From: SCGC-AG-212-J23 sp036406675
GTDB taxonomy: Bacteria > Pseudomonadota > Gammaproteobacteria > Burkholderiales > SG8-39
Assembly (NCBI GenBank): GCA_036406675.1
Contig: DASXAO010000138.1
Span: 1-64,000, forward strand
Length of the DNA stretch: 64,000 nt
Reading direction: 5' to 3'
Shown here: in pieces, positions 28,290 to 36,619 of the stretch
How positions within the stretch are numbered: position 1 is the stretch's first letter
Layout of the letters: each line of letters starts with the position of its first letter
Notes under the pieces: model-generated
What the model was told of the DNA's origin: nothing
The model's input: only the letters and a program-made list of their open reading frames with translations
Database searches by the model: none
Program-made: the position numbers and the translations under genes

Positions 28290-28312
28290 CAGCGCATCGC
28301 GCCCTTCCTCCT

Positions 28313-29218
28313 ATGAGCGAACTTCCCTTTGCCCGGCCGCCGAATTTCGAGCACTGCGTCGCCTGCGCAACGCCCGGCGAAGCGCATTGGTTTGTCTTCC
28401 GCGGCGACCAGATCCTCGTGGAGATGGGCCCGCTGGAGGTGCCCTCCGACGACTTGCGCGTGCGCGCTCGCCCGGCGTGGGCGCGCCTTCCGTTGCAGAA
28501 AAGCCACGACTGGCTGGCCGGCAGGGCGCTTCGCACGCTGTATCTCGGCGTGCTGAATGGCACGCAATGCTGGGCCGCCGAGCTGCCCAGAGAAGCCGAG
28601 CCGCCCGCCGGGATGTCGTGGGAGGGCCTGAGGACGCTCTTCAGCGTGCTCGACGACGCGCATTTCGCCCTCGCCGGCCGGGCGCTGCAGCTCGTGGACT
28701 GGGACCGCACGCACCAGTTCTGCGGTCGCTGCGGCGCGCGCACCGAGCCGCATCCCGAGGAGCGCGTGCGGGTCTGCCCTGCCTGCAAGCTCTCGGCCTA
28801 CCCGAGAGTGGCACCGGCAGTTATGGCGCTGGTCTGGCGCGGCTCGGAGATCCTGCTCGCCCGCAGCCCGCACTTCCCGCCCGGCATGTACAGCGCGCTC
28901 GCCGGCTTCGTCGAGCCCGGCGAGTCGCTCGAGCAGTGCATCGCTCGCGAGGTGGCCGAGGAGGTCGCAGTGCAGGTGGCGCGACCGCGGTACGTGGCGA
29001 GCCAATCGTGGCCGTTTCCACATTCGATGATGATCGCGTTCGCGTGCGAGTGGGTGAGCGGCGAGATTCGTCGGCAGGAGTCGGAAATCGAGGAAGCAAA
29101 GTGGTTCGAAGTCTTGCAATTACCGAGACTTCCAAGCAAAATCTCGATCGCTCGAAGATTGATCGACAGTGAGGTTGCACGAATGATCGAGCAGAGCAAA
29201 GGCACAACCGGCGTTTAG
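28313..29218 (+). CDS. nudC: NAD(+) diphosphatase (Nudix, NudC)
   Basis: 301 residues. Zinc ligands are Cys137, Cys140, Cys155 and Cys158. The Nudix box GFVEPGESLEQCIAREVAEEV begins near 198, and the NudC signature SQSWPFPHS is at 230-238 (usual form SQPWPFPxS). The enzyme splits NAD(H) into NMN and AMP and removes NAD caps from RNA. Here the ATG opposite the tkt promoter was chosen because upstream codons are the antisense of tkt. It is followed 113 bases later by the speD-speE gene. Confidence 0.93.
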   Translation: MSELPFARPPNFEHCVACATPGEAHWFVFRGDQILVEMGPLEVPSDDLRVRARPAWARLPLQKSHDWLAGRALRTLYLGVLNGTQCWAAELPREAEPPAGMSWEGLRTLFSVLDDAHFALAGRALQLVDWDRTHQFCGRCGARTEPHPEERVRVCPACKLSAYPRVAPAVMALVWRGSEILLARSPHFPPGMYSALAGFVEPGESLEQCIAREVAEEVAVQVARPRYVASQSWPFPHSMMIAFACEWVSGEIRRQESEIEEAKWFEVLQLPRLPSKISIARRLIDSEVARMIEQSKGTTGV

Positions 29219-29331
29219 GAGGTTTTGAACGAGTTGAGCGCGATCGAGAGCGCTGTGTGCGCCGCAAGGCGCGGATCGAAGGCGAGGCTCCCTACGCGGG
29301 CTTCGCCTTCGCATTTTGGAGGGCATGGGAA

Positions 29332-30591
29332 ATGAACGGTCTGCATCTCATCGGTGACCTCACCGGCTGCCGCTGCGATCCGCAGCTCCTTCTGGACGGA
29401 GAGCGCTTTCGCGCCAAATGCCTCGAGATGGTGGCCGCGTCCGGCCTCACGACCATGGACGCGACGTTCCACCAGTTCGAGGGCTCCGGCTTCACCGGCA
29501 CGGTAGTGCTGGCCGAATCCCACCTCGCGATCCATACCTGGCCCGAGCGCCAGGGGCTCACGCTCGACGTCTACGTCTGCAACTACAGCGCCGACAACTC
29601 GCTCAAGGCGCGGCGGCTGTTCCAGCAGCTGGTGGACTATTTCCAGCCGACCGAGCTGGCGAAGCACGAGGTCGAGCGCGGCGTGCACCTGCTGATGGAG
29701 CCGCTGAACGCCTCCACCGGCTTCTACATCCGGGCGGACCGCCAGCTCGGCGAGTGGCAGACGCGCTTCCAGAAGATGCAGATCTACGACACGCCGCACT
29801 ACGGAAAGCTCTTCCGCCTCGACGGGTTCAACATGACCTCCGAGAAGGAGGAGTTCGTCTACCACGAGAACCTCGTCCACCCGGCGCTCACGGCGCACGC
29901 GGCGCCGAAGAAGGTCCTGATCATCGGCGGCGGCGACGGCGGCTCTTCCGAGGAGGCGCTCAAGCACCCCTCGGTGGAGAGCTTGACGATGGTCGAGATC
30001 GACGCCGACGTGATCGCGGTGGCGAAAGAGCACTTCCACGCCGTGCACAACGGGGTGTTCGACAACCCGAAGCTGCGGGTCCTGGTGGACGACGGCATGA
30101 AGTTCGTGCGCGAGACGCAGGAGCGCTTCGATTGCATCGCGCTCGACCTTAACGACCCGGTCGGTCCTGCGGCGGCGCTCTACTCGCTCGAGTTCTTCCA
30201 GCAGCTTCGCACCGCGCTCGCGCCGGGCGGCGCGCTCACGCTGCATCTCGGCTCGCCCGTGGCGCAGCCGCAGCGCGTGGCCGACCTCGCCCAGCGCCTG
30301 AACAGCGTGTTCCGCATCGTGCGCGTCTACACCATGTACATCCCGCTGTACGGATCGCTCTGGTCCATGGCGGTGTGCTCCGACAAGCTCGACCCGAAGG
30401 CTTTCACCGCGGACGAGATCGACCGGCGCATCGAGCAGAGGAAGCTGCAGGAGCTGCGCTTCTACAACGGCGAGACTCACGAGGGCGTGTTCGCGCTGCC
30501 GAACTACGTCCGGGAGCTGGTGATCCCGGCGCGCCTGAAACAGCCGGCCCGCGGCCGCCGGCTGGGGGTCGTCAGAGCCGCGGCGAAGTAG
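29332..30591 (+). CDS. speD-speE: Fused S-adenosylmethionine decarboxylase / spermidine synthase
   Basis: 419 residues joining two enzymes. Residues 1-125 are a bacterial AdoMet decarboxylase: the self-cleavage site is Glu62-Ser63 (LAESHLAIHTWPE), with His68 and Cys83, matching the catalytic numbering of the Thermotoga enzyme. Residues 130-419 are spermidine synthase, with IIGGGDGG at 197-204 for decarboxylated AdoMet and LDLNDPVGPAAALYS for the catalytic Asp region (usual form DSTDPVGPA). The fusion would make the aminopropyl donor and use it on putrescine in one polypeptide. Cleavage at Ser63 would release a short N-terminal beta chain. A GGAGGG precedes the ATG. A strong hairpin terminator follows. 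Confidence 0.93.
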   Translation: MNGLHLIGDLTGCRCDPQLLLDGERFRAKCLEMVAASGLTTMDATFHQFEGSGFTGTVVLAESHLAIHTWPERQGLTLDVYVCNYSADNSLKARRLFQQLVDYFQPTELAKHEVERGVHLLMEPLNASTGFYIRADRQLGEWQTRFQKMQIYDTPHYGKLFRLDGFNMTSEKEEFVYHENLVHPALTAHAAPKKVLIIGGGDGGSSEEALKHPSVESLTMVEIDADVIAVAKEHFHAVHNGVFDNPKLRVLVDDGMKFVRETQERFDCIALDLNDPVGPAAALYSLEFFQQLRTALAPGGALTLHLGSPVAQPQRVADLAQRLNSVFRIVRVYTMYIPLYGSLWSMAVCSDKLDPKAFTADEIDRRIEQRKLQELRFYNGETHEGVFALPNYVRELVIPARLKQPARGRRLGVVRAAAK

Positions 30592-30612
30592 TCCGAAGAA
30601 AAGAGAGACCGC

Positions 30613-30642
30613 GAGGGGGGCTACGGCCCCCTTCTTGTTTTT
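30613..30642 (+). terminator. Rho-independent terminator after speD-speE
   Basis: A GC stem GGGGG-CTACGG-CCCCC (or a slightly shifted pairing) is followed by TTCTTGTTTTT. It lies 20 bases after the stop codon and would end the speD-speE transcript. Confidence 0.7.
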
Positions 30643-30723
30643 GGGCTGCGGCCCGCTTTCCGCCGCCATTGATCACCGGCAGGCCTTCTTTCCGGCGCCG
30701 GCTCGCCAGCATTGGCGTGCCCA

Positions 30724-32073
30724 ATGGGCGGCATGATGGGGACCATCCGCACCGGCATTTTCCATCGCGCACTCGGCGGTGCGGGGCTGGCGGCGGGCGT
30801 CGCCTACGGCGTCCAGATTCTCTGGCAGTGGGGCGAGATACGACCCTTCACCGGGCTCGGCTGGCATCGCGAGCATCTCGTCACCGCTGGCGCCCTGGCT
30901 GGCGCCGGTGCGGTGATGCTGCTCACGGCACGTGGTCGAAGCCCTCTGGCCCGCATGGCGTCGGCGCTCTTCCTCACGCTCGTGGCGTTCGGTGCCTACC
31001 ACCGGCATTTCTCGTACACCGGAGCGCTGTTCGCCGCTCTGGGCGCGCTGGACGGCTTCCTTCTGGCGTGGGCGGCGCGCCCGGCTCGGCGGGCGCTGGC
31101 GGTGGCCTTCGCGCTGCTTGGCGCCGGCCATCTCGCGCTCCTCGGCCTCGGCGTCGCGTCGCGGCCCCCGGCGCTCGCGCAGCCCAAGCCGCCGCCGGGA
31201 GCACGTGCCGTCCCCGATTCGGACGGCTTCGAGCGCTTCCGCCGCGAAAGCTACGTCGCCTCGGGCGTCGCGCCGAAGCGGTACTTCGGCTTTTTCGACG
31301 AGACCGGCGACACCGCCGCTCACGAGACGGTGCTGCGGCGCGCCGTGATCGACGGCGTGCGTGTCGCGAATGAGTTCGCTGCGGCCAACGGCCTCAAGGT
31401 CCGCATCACCGAGCAGGAGGTCGCGATCACGTTCCTGGCCGAGGGCGGGGCACTAATGCTCACTTCGATGACCGATGGCCTCGACCGGGTCCACCCGGTC
31501 TACGGAATCGGCCTGGACAACTACCGGGAGGGCCTCGACGACTATCCCTCGCTCGCGGCCTCGCTCGACCAGGCGCTCGGGTCGCGATTGGAGCGGCTGA
31601 CGCTCGATCTCGGTGGCCGGCGGATTCTTCTGCGGCCGATGACTTTCCGCGAAGCCATCGCCGGGACGATTCTCATGTACCTGCACCAGAAGGCGCGGAC
31701 CGATCGGCTGCTCGCCGCGGCCGGTCGGCCGGCGCTCTCGACGATGTCGCTTCCCGCCCAGTTCGTGACGGCATCGCTCGTCTACAACTCGGGCATCCTC
31801 TTCGCCACCGAGCGGATTGACGACATTCTGACGTTCCGGACCGGCCCCTACCTCGACGAGGTGAATCGGCTCAACGCGGGCAAACGCCCGCGCCTCCCCG
31901 TCTATCCCCCTGCCGAGGCGACGGCGCGGCTCGACGGGGGCGAGCCGTACCCGCGCCAGCTGACGTCGTGGAATGCGGTCTACCACGTCCTTCAGCGCTA
32001 CGGCGCGTGGGTCGGCGCTTCGCGGTTCGCGATGGTGTTCGACGCCGACGGCGCGTTCCGCGAGCGGCGGTAA
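30724..32073 (+). CDS. Unrecognised membrane protein with large soluble C-terminal domain
   Basis: About 449 residues that I do not recognise. Five hydrophobic segments lie at about 12-33, 44-65, 78-95, 100-122 and 128-150. A soluble part of about 290 residues follows, containing VRITEQEVAITFLAEGGALMLTS, VYGIGLDNYREGLDDYP and FVTASLVYNSGILFATERIDDIL. No catalytic motif is evident. The ATG used is one of three close ones (30724, 30733, 30736); a TTG start lies further upstream and no ribosome-binding site decides. It is preceded by a terminator and convergent with the next gene (6-base gap), so it is probably a single-gene transcript. Confidence 0.6.
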   Translation: MGGMMGTIRTGIFHRALGGAGLAAGVAYGVQILWQWGEIRPFTGLGWHREHLVTAGALAGAGAVMLLTARGRSPLARMASALFLTLVAFGAYHRHFSYTGALFAALGALDGFLLAWAARPARRALAVAFALLGAGHLALLGLGVASRPPALAQPKPPPGARAVPDSDGFERFRRESYVASGVAPKRYFGFFDETGDTAAHETVLRRAVIDGVRVANEFAAANGLKVRITEQEVAITFLAEGGALMLTSMTDGLDRVHPVYGIGLDNYREGLDDYPSLAASLDQALGSRLERLTLDLGGRRILLRPMTFREAIAGTILMYLHQKARTDRLLAAAGRPALSTMSLPAQFVTASLVYNSGILFATERIDDILTFRTGPYLDEVNRLNAGKRPRLPVYPPAEATARLDGGEPYPRQLTSWNAVYHVLQRYGAWVGASRFAMVFDADGAFRERR

Positions 32074-32079
32074 GCGGGC

Positions 32080-32970
32080 CTATCTTGCGGCGTACATCGG
32101 CCGGCCTTCGTTGAGCTCGATCCAGCCGCGGACGATGCGGTAGACGAACCACGCCCCCGAGCCGATGAGGATGAATATGCCCACCAGTACGACCGCGGTG
32201 GCGATGCCGAGCACGCACCAGGCCAGCGACCACCAAAACGTTCGGATCTGCCAGGTGAAGTGCGATTCGAGCCAGGTCCCGGCGGCCTGCTCGCGCCTGA
32301 GATAGTTAACGATCACTCCTGCGAACAGCGTCACGCCGACCAGCATCGACGCCGCCTGGAGGCCGTAAACCAGCCCCGCCAGCCTGCGCAGCGAGGCTTG
32401 TGCGTGCTCGCTCGACGCGGCAGCGCCCGGCGCAGCCACGGTGCGCAGGAATCCGTAAAGACCGATCGCCATGGCGGAGCAGAACCCAAGGACCAGGATG
32501 AGAAGCAGCTCGCCGACGAGCTTCATGATCGGCCAGGTGCGGTTGGGCCCGACTGCCATGACCCGAGGCTCCTTGAGCCCTTCGACTGCGACGCGGTACA
32601 CGCCGCTCGACGAGGCGGCGAAGTGCGCTACCGAGACGCTGCGCTCCTCGCCCGATTCGGAGCTCATTCCGGACTGCGTCTGGACCGCGACCGGGCTGCC
32701 GTCGGGCGCCCGAACGCGGTAGCGCGTTCCGTCGGGCATCGTCGCCTCGACGTTGAACCCGCGGCCCTGATAGACGGTTCGATGCTCGTGCCAGAGGACC
32801 TGATCGCCCGGCACGGCGACGGAGACCTGCGCCTCGCCGGGCGCGAGAAACCGCATTGCGGGCTCGAATCCGGCGACGAAACGCCAGACCAGGATGCCGC
32901 CAAGCACGAGGCCTGCGAGAAACACCGAGCCGGCGAGCGCGTACCAGCCGAGTCCCGGGATGCGGGGCAC
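32080..32970 (-). CDS. Conserved-type membrane protein with DUF4870-like C-terminus
   Basis: 296 residues. A membrane anchor lies at about 8-30. A soluble domain of about 120 residues with a beta-rich pattern follows (VSVAVPGDQVLWHEHRTVYQG, MPDGTRYRVRAPDGSPV, SGVYRVAVEG). Three or four more hydrophobic segments come after residue 145. The end (IVNYLRREQAAGTWLESHFTWQIRTFWWS, then VYRIVRGWIELNEGRPM) resembles DUF4870-type membrane proteins. It follows the RDD-ankyrin gene by nine bases and is probably cotranscribed with it. Function unknown. Confidence 0.65.
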   Translation of the reverse strand: MPRIPGLGWYALAGSVFLAGLVLGGILVWRFVAGFEPAMRFLAPGEAQVSVAVPGDQVLWHEHRTVYQGRGFNVEATMPDGTRYRVRAPDGSPVAVQTQSGMSSESGEERSVSVAHFAASSSGVYRVAVEGLKEPRVMAVGPNRTWPIMKLVGELLLILVLGFCSAMAIGLYGFLRTVAAPGAAASSEHAQASLRRLAGLVYGLQAASMLVGVTLFAGVIVNYLRREQAAGTWLESHFTWQIRTFWWSLAWCVLGIATAVVLVGIFILIGSGAWFVYRIVRGWIELNEGRPMYAAR

Positions 32971-32979
32971 TGCGCTACC

Positions 32980-34206
32980 TCAACGGGTATAGCGCTTGAG
33001 GAGCGCGACCATTTCGCCGTTGCCGCGCTGTTCTGCGACCCGGACGGCGGGACTTGGACTGGCGCCGCCGCGGAGCAAAGCCTCGGCGGTCGGCACGTCG
33101 TCCTGAGCGGTCGCGACCACGAGCGGCGTGCGGCCGCGGCTGTCGGGCTTGTCGACCCACTTGCCGAGCTTCAGCAGCTCGGTCACTGCGCGGGCATCCC
33201 GGGCGACCACTGCGGTCATGAGGTCGTTGTACTTCAGTCCTGCCCCTGCCATGAAGTCCGAAGTGGTGGCCGCTGGGGGCTTCGCCGCCATCCGCACGAC
33301 AGCCGGCGCGGGCGCCTGCTTCTGCTTCGCCGCCATCGCCACTTTCGGCTTCACCGGTTCCCTTACCGGCTCAGGCACCGTTTTCACGGGCTCGCTCACC
33401 GTCTTCGCGGGCTCGGCTACCGGCTTCTGGGGCTCGGTCACGACTTTCGCAGGCTCTGGCGACGCGGCCGGCGCGGGCTGCGCGAGCGCGACCGCCGCAG
33501 GCTTGGCCGCAGCGGTTTGGGTCTGTGCTTTTGCTGGTGTGGGCGCGGTTGCCACCGGGGTGGGCGCAGGCGCCCTGGCGGCTGGTGCTACGGTGGAAGT
33601 TTTCGGCGCGACCTTCATCGCCGGCGCCGCAGGGCGCGGCACCTGGTGCATCGGGTCGTACTGAGAGACGGTGTCCGTGGCCATCTTCTCCATTCCCGCC
33701 ATGACCGAGGGGTCGAGCAGCATCGGAGCCACGAAAACCGGCGTTGCAAAGCCGGCCAACACGACGAGAGCCGCGGGAAACACGCGCGACACGCCCTCGC
33801 GCGCCACATAGGTCGCCGCCATCAGGTCGTGAAGCGCTTGCTTGCGCGGCGTAACGGCGGCAATGACATAGCCCAGCATGAAGACCGCGCTCGAGAAGAT
33901 CTTCGCGATCTCGCGCCAGAGCGCCCGCGGGAAGGCGACGCGGCGACCGTCGAAGCGCGAGACGCGCAGGCCGAGAATCGCCTTGCCGAAGGTCGCGCCC
34001 AGCCGCGACGCGTGCAACACCGGCCAGTAGAGAAACCCGAGGACCCAGATTGCGATCGCGGCCAGCGCCAGGTCGCCCGGCGCGAGCGCCATGGCGGCGC
34101 CCACCAGGAGCGCGCTGGAAATGAAGAAAACGATGGCGGAGTCGGCGAGGAAAGCGAGAAACCGGACCCAGAACCCGCCGTACTGCGTACCCGTTGGCTC
34201 GGACAT
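32980..34206 (-). CDS. RDD-family membrane protein with Pro/Ala-rich linker and ankyrin repeats
   Basis: 408 residues in three parts. Residues 8-165 are an RDD domain: Arg15 and Asp22 in WVRFLAFLADSAIVFF, then the segment TFGKAILGLRV and the later Asp127 in ALHDLMAATYV, with three or four membrane helices. Residues 188-320 are a low-complexity linker rich in Pro, Ala, Lys and Val with repeated EPxK units. Residues 327-408 hold about two ankyrin repeats (DSRGRTPLVVATAQDDVPTAEALLRGGASP). The ankyrin part shares a GLKY-N/H-D lead-in with the lipoprotein gene near 42.6 kb. The linker could span the periplasm or cytoplasm. Function unknown. Confidence 0.75.
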   Translation of the reverse strand: MSEPTGTQYGGFWVRFLAFLADSAIVFFISSALLVGAAMALAPGDLALAAIAIWVLGFLYWPVLHASRLGATFGKAILGLRVSRFDGRRVAFPRALWREIAKIFSSAVFMLGYVIAAVTPRKQALHDLMAATYVAREGVSRVFPAALVVLAGFATPVFVAPMLLDPSVMAGMEKMATDTVSQYDPMHQVPRPAAPAMKVAPKTSTVAPAARAPAPTPVATAPTPAKAQTQTAAAKPAAVALAQPAPAASPEPAKVVTEPQKPVAEPAKTVSEPVKTVPEPVREPVKPKVAMAAKQKQAPAPAVVRMAAKPPAATTSDFMAGAGLKYNDLMTAVVARDARAVTELLKLGKWVDKPDSRGRTPLVVATAQDDVPTAEALLRGGASPSPAVRVAEQRGNGEMVALLKRYTR

Positions 34207-34308
34207 TGTTGTTTTGACCTCCGAGCACAGCGTATGCTGGGTGTGCCAATAGAATCAAGGCACTATTTACGCCCTGCGGTTACCTTAGGCCACCGTCGGG
34301 TTACCTTT

Positions 34309-35649
34309 TCAAGCCGCGGCGGGGATAACCTCGCGCAGCGTTTGGAACAACCGATCGATCTGCGGCTTCTCGACGATGAGGGGCGGGGAGAGCGCGATGA
34401 TGTCGCCGGTCACCCGGATTAGAACCCCCGACTCGAAAGCTTTCACGAACGCCTCGTGGGCGCGCCGGCCGGGCGCCTCGGCCCGGGGCTCGAGCTCGAC
34501 CGCCGCAACCAGGCCGCAGTTGCGGACGTCGATCACGTGCCGCGTGCCCTTGAGCGAATGCGCCGCGTCCTCCCAGTACTTCTCGAGCGACTGGGCGCGA
34601 GTGAGGAGGCTCTCTTCCGCGTACGTTTCGAGCGTGCCGATGCCCGCAGCGCAGGCGAGCGGATGGCCCGAATAGGTGTAGCCGTGGAAGAGCTCGATGC
34701 TCGACAAGGAAGATTCGGGCCCCTGCATGAAGGCCTCGTACAGCGACTCCTTGAGGAACACGGCGCCCATCGGCACCGTGCCGTTGGTCAGGCCCTTCGC
34801 CGTGGTGAAGAGGTCCGGCATGACGCCGAAGCGCTGCGAAGCGAAGGGATGGCCCAGGCGTCCGAACCCGGTGATCACCTCATCGAAAATGAGCAGGATG
34901 CCGTGCCGCGTGCAGATCTCCCGCAGGCGCTCGAGATAGCCTTTCGGCGGCACCAGCACGCCGGCCGATCCGGCCACGGGCTCGACGATCACCGCCGCGA
35001 TCGTCGAAGGATCATGCAGCACGCAGAGCCGTTCCAGCTCGTCTGCGAACTCCGCACCCCTTTCCGGTTGCCCCTTGGAGAACGCATTTCGCTCGAGGTC
35101 GTGCGTGTGGCGGATATGGTCTACGCCCGCGACGCCGGGGCCGAACGTCTTCTTGTTTGCCGGCAGCCCGCCGACCGCCATGCCGCCGAAATTCACGCCG
35201 TGATAGCCGCGCTCGCGGCCGATCAGACGGAAGCGCTGGCCTTCGCCGCGCGCGCGGTGGTACGCGAGCGCGATCTTGAGCGCGGTGTCGACCGATTCCG
35301 AGCCGGAGTTGGTGAAAAACACGCGCGAGAAGCCCTCGGGCGCGATGCGCGCGAGCCTCTCGGCGAATTCGAACACCATCGGGTGGCCCATCTGGAACGT
35401 GGGCGCGAAGTCCATCGTCGCGACCTGGCGCTTGACCGCTTCGACGATCTTCGGCCGGCAATGTCCGGCGTTGACGCACCAGAGCCCCGCCGTGCCGTCG
35501 AGCACCTGGCGCCCTTCGGGCGTCCAGTAATACATGCCCTCGGCGCGCGCAAGCAGCCGCGGCGCCTTCTTGAATTGGCGATTCGCAGTGAACGGCATCC
35601 AGAACGCCGACTGCTCGAGGTCCGAACCGAATTCCGCGCGCTTGTTCAT
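34309..35649 (-). CDS. Class III aminotransferase (omega-amino acid:pyruvate type)
   Basis: 446 residues. The PLP-binding Lys is in DLFTTAKGLTNGTVPMGAV near 285; other family marks are FFTNSGSESVDTALKIALAYHR near 110-131, RGYHGVNFGGMAVGG near 147-161 and LIFDEVITGFGRLG near 252-265. The N-terminus FWMPFTANRQFKKAPRLL is that of the beta-alanine/omega-amino acid:pyruvate transaminases. It moves an amino group from an omega-amino acid or amine to pyruvate. It stands between the RDD gene and the FAH gene with about 100-base gaps, so it seems to be its own unit. The amine donor is not known. Confidence 0.88.
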   Translation of the reverse strand: MNKRAEFGSDLEQSAFWMPFTANRQFKKAPRLLARAEGMYYWTPEGRQVLDGTAGLWCVNAGHCRPKIVEAVKRQVATMDFAPTFQMGHPMVFEFAERLARIAPEGFSRVFFTNSGSESVDTALKIALAYHRARGEGQRFRLIGRERGYHGVNFGGMAVGGLPANKKTFGPGVAGVDHIRHTHDLERNAFSKGQPERGAEFADELERLCVLHDPSTIAAVIVEPVAGSAGVLVPPKGYLERLREICTRHGILLIFDEVITGFGRLGHPFASQRFGVMPDLFTTAKGLTNGTVPMGAVFLKESLYEAFMQGPESSLSSIELFHGYTYSGHPLACAAGIGTLETYAEESLLTRAQSLEKYWEDAAHSLKGTRHVIDVRNCGLVAAVELEPRAEAPGRRAHEAFVKAFESGVLIRVTGDIIALSPPLIVEKPQIDRLFQTLREVIPAAA

Positions 35650-35679
35650 GAGGACACATTACACCGCAGTGCGGTGCAC

Positions 35680-35773
35680 TAAAAAGGGGTCAGAGGAATT
35701 TTCCTGTAACACACACGCGGCGCGCATACGTGCGCGTGCAAGTGTTACAGGAAAATTCCTCTGACCCCTTTTA
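35680..35773. repeat. Long REP-like inverted repeat at the FAH stop codon (copy 1)
   Basis: Arms of 32-33 bases (35680-35712 and 35742-35773) pair almost perfectly around a 29-base GC-rich loop; the only mismatch is one extra A/T in the left arm. The outer end is TAAAAGGGGTCAGAGG. The right arm's terminal TAA is the stop codon of the FAH-family gene. A second copy lies between xth and aceB, with a substitution in one arm matched by the complementary change in the other arm. Confidence 0.9.
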
Positions 35774-36619
35774 TCCCTGGTAGGCGACGACGCGCTGCTT
35801 CTGCACGCCCAGGTGCTGGATGCTGAGCGTCATGACGTCGCCCGCCTTGAGAAACACCGGCGTCGGCTTGATGCCCAGGCCCACGCCCGGCGGCGTGCCG
35901 GTGGCGATGATGTCGCCGGGCAGCAGCGTCATGTACTGGCTCACGTGCGCGATGATTTTCGCCACGCCGAAGATCATGGTGCGCGTGTTGCCGGTCTGCA
36001 TGCGCTGGCCGTTCACCTCGAGCGACATGTCGAGGCTCTGCGGGTCGGGAACCTCGTCGGTGGTGACGAGCCAGGGGCCGATCGGGCCGGCGGTGTCGAA
36101 GCCCTTGCCCTTGTCCCACTGGCTGGTGGCCATCTGGAACGAGCGCTCCGAGACGTCGTTGACGATGCAGTAGCCGGCGACGTGGCTGAGCGCCTCGGCC
36201 TCGCTCACATACTTCGCGGTGGTGCCGATGACCACGCCGAGCTCCACTTCCCAGTCGAGCTTGGTCGAGCCCCGGGGCTGGATCACGTCGTCGCTCGGCC
36301 CGCTGATGCAGGTGGTCGCCTTCATGAACACGATCGGCTCAGAAGGGATCGGCATGCCGGCTTCTTTGGCATGGTCGGAATAGTTGAGGCCGATCGCGAC
36401 AAACTTGCCGATGCCGACGTAGGGCACGCCGAAGCGCGGGGTGGCGTTCACGAGCGGCAGCGTTTCCGGCTTGAGGCGCGACAGGGTCTTCAGCTGGCGC
36501 GGCGAGATCTCGTTCGGGCCGATGTTGTCGATCACCTTGGAGAGGTCGCGCAGGCGGCCTTCGCCGTCGATCACGCCCGGCTTCTCGTAGCCAGGCTTGC
36601 CATACCGGCACAGCTTCAT
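35771..36619 (-). CDS. Fumarylacetoacetate hydrolase-family protein (diketo-deoxy sugar-acid hydrolase-like)
   Basis: 282 residues. The metal-binding Glu-x-Glu is in LDWEVELGVVIG near 122-133 and the Asp in YCIVNDVSERSFQ near 150-162; PGDIIATGTPPGVGLG near 234-249 is family-typical. Members hydrolyse C-C bonds of diketo acids; those next to sugar-acid SDRs split 2,4-diketo-3-deoxy-fuconate or -rhamnonate to pyruvate and a hydroxy acid. It overlaps the SDR stop (ATGA), and that SDR resembles 2-keto-3-deoxy-fuconate dehydrogenases, so this role fits. Ureidoglycolate lyase-like activity is an alternative. The stop codon is supplied by the adjacent repeat. Confidence 0.85.
   Translation of the reverse strand: MKLCRYGKPGYEKPGVIDGEGRLRDLSKVIDNIGPNEISPRQLKTLSRLKPETLPLVNATPRFGVPYVGIGKFVAIGLNYSDHAKEAGMPIPSEPIVFMKATTCISGPSDDVIQPRGSTKLDWEVELGVVIGTTAKYVSEAEALSHVAGYCIVNDVSERSFQMATSQWDKGKGFDTAGPIGPWLVTTDEVPDPQSLDMSLEVNGQRMQTGNTRTMIFGVAKIIAHVSQYMTLLPGDIIATGTPPGVGLGIKPTPVFLKAGDVMTLSIQHLGVQKQRVVAYQG

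Noticed and set aside
26224..28788. Longer transketolase frame reading through the nudC region
   Set aside because: The extra N-terminal part is antisense to nudC and unlike transketolase. The ATG at 28269 fits the family's N-terminus.
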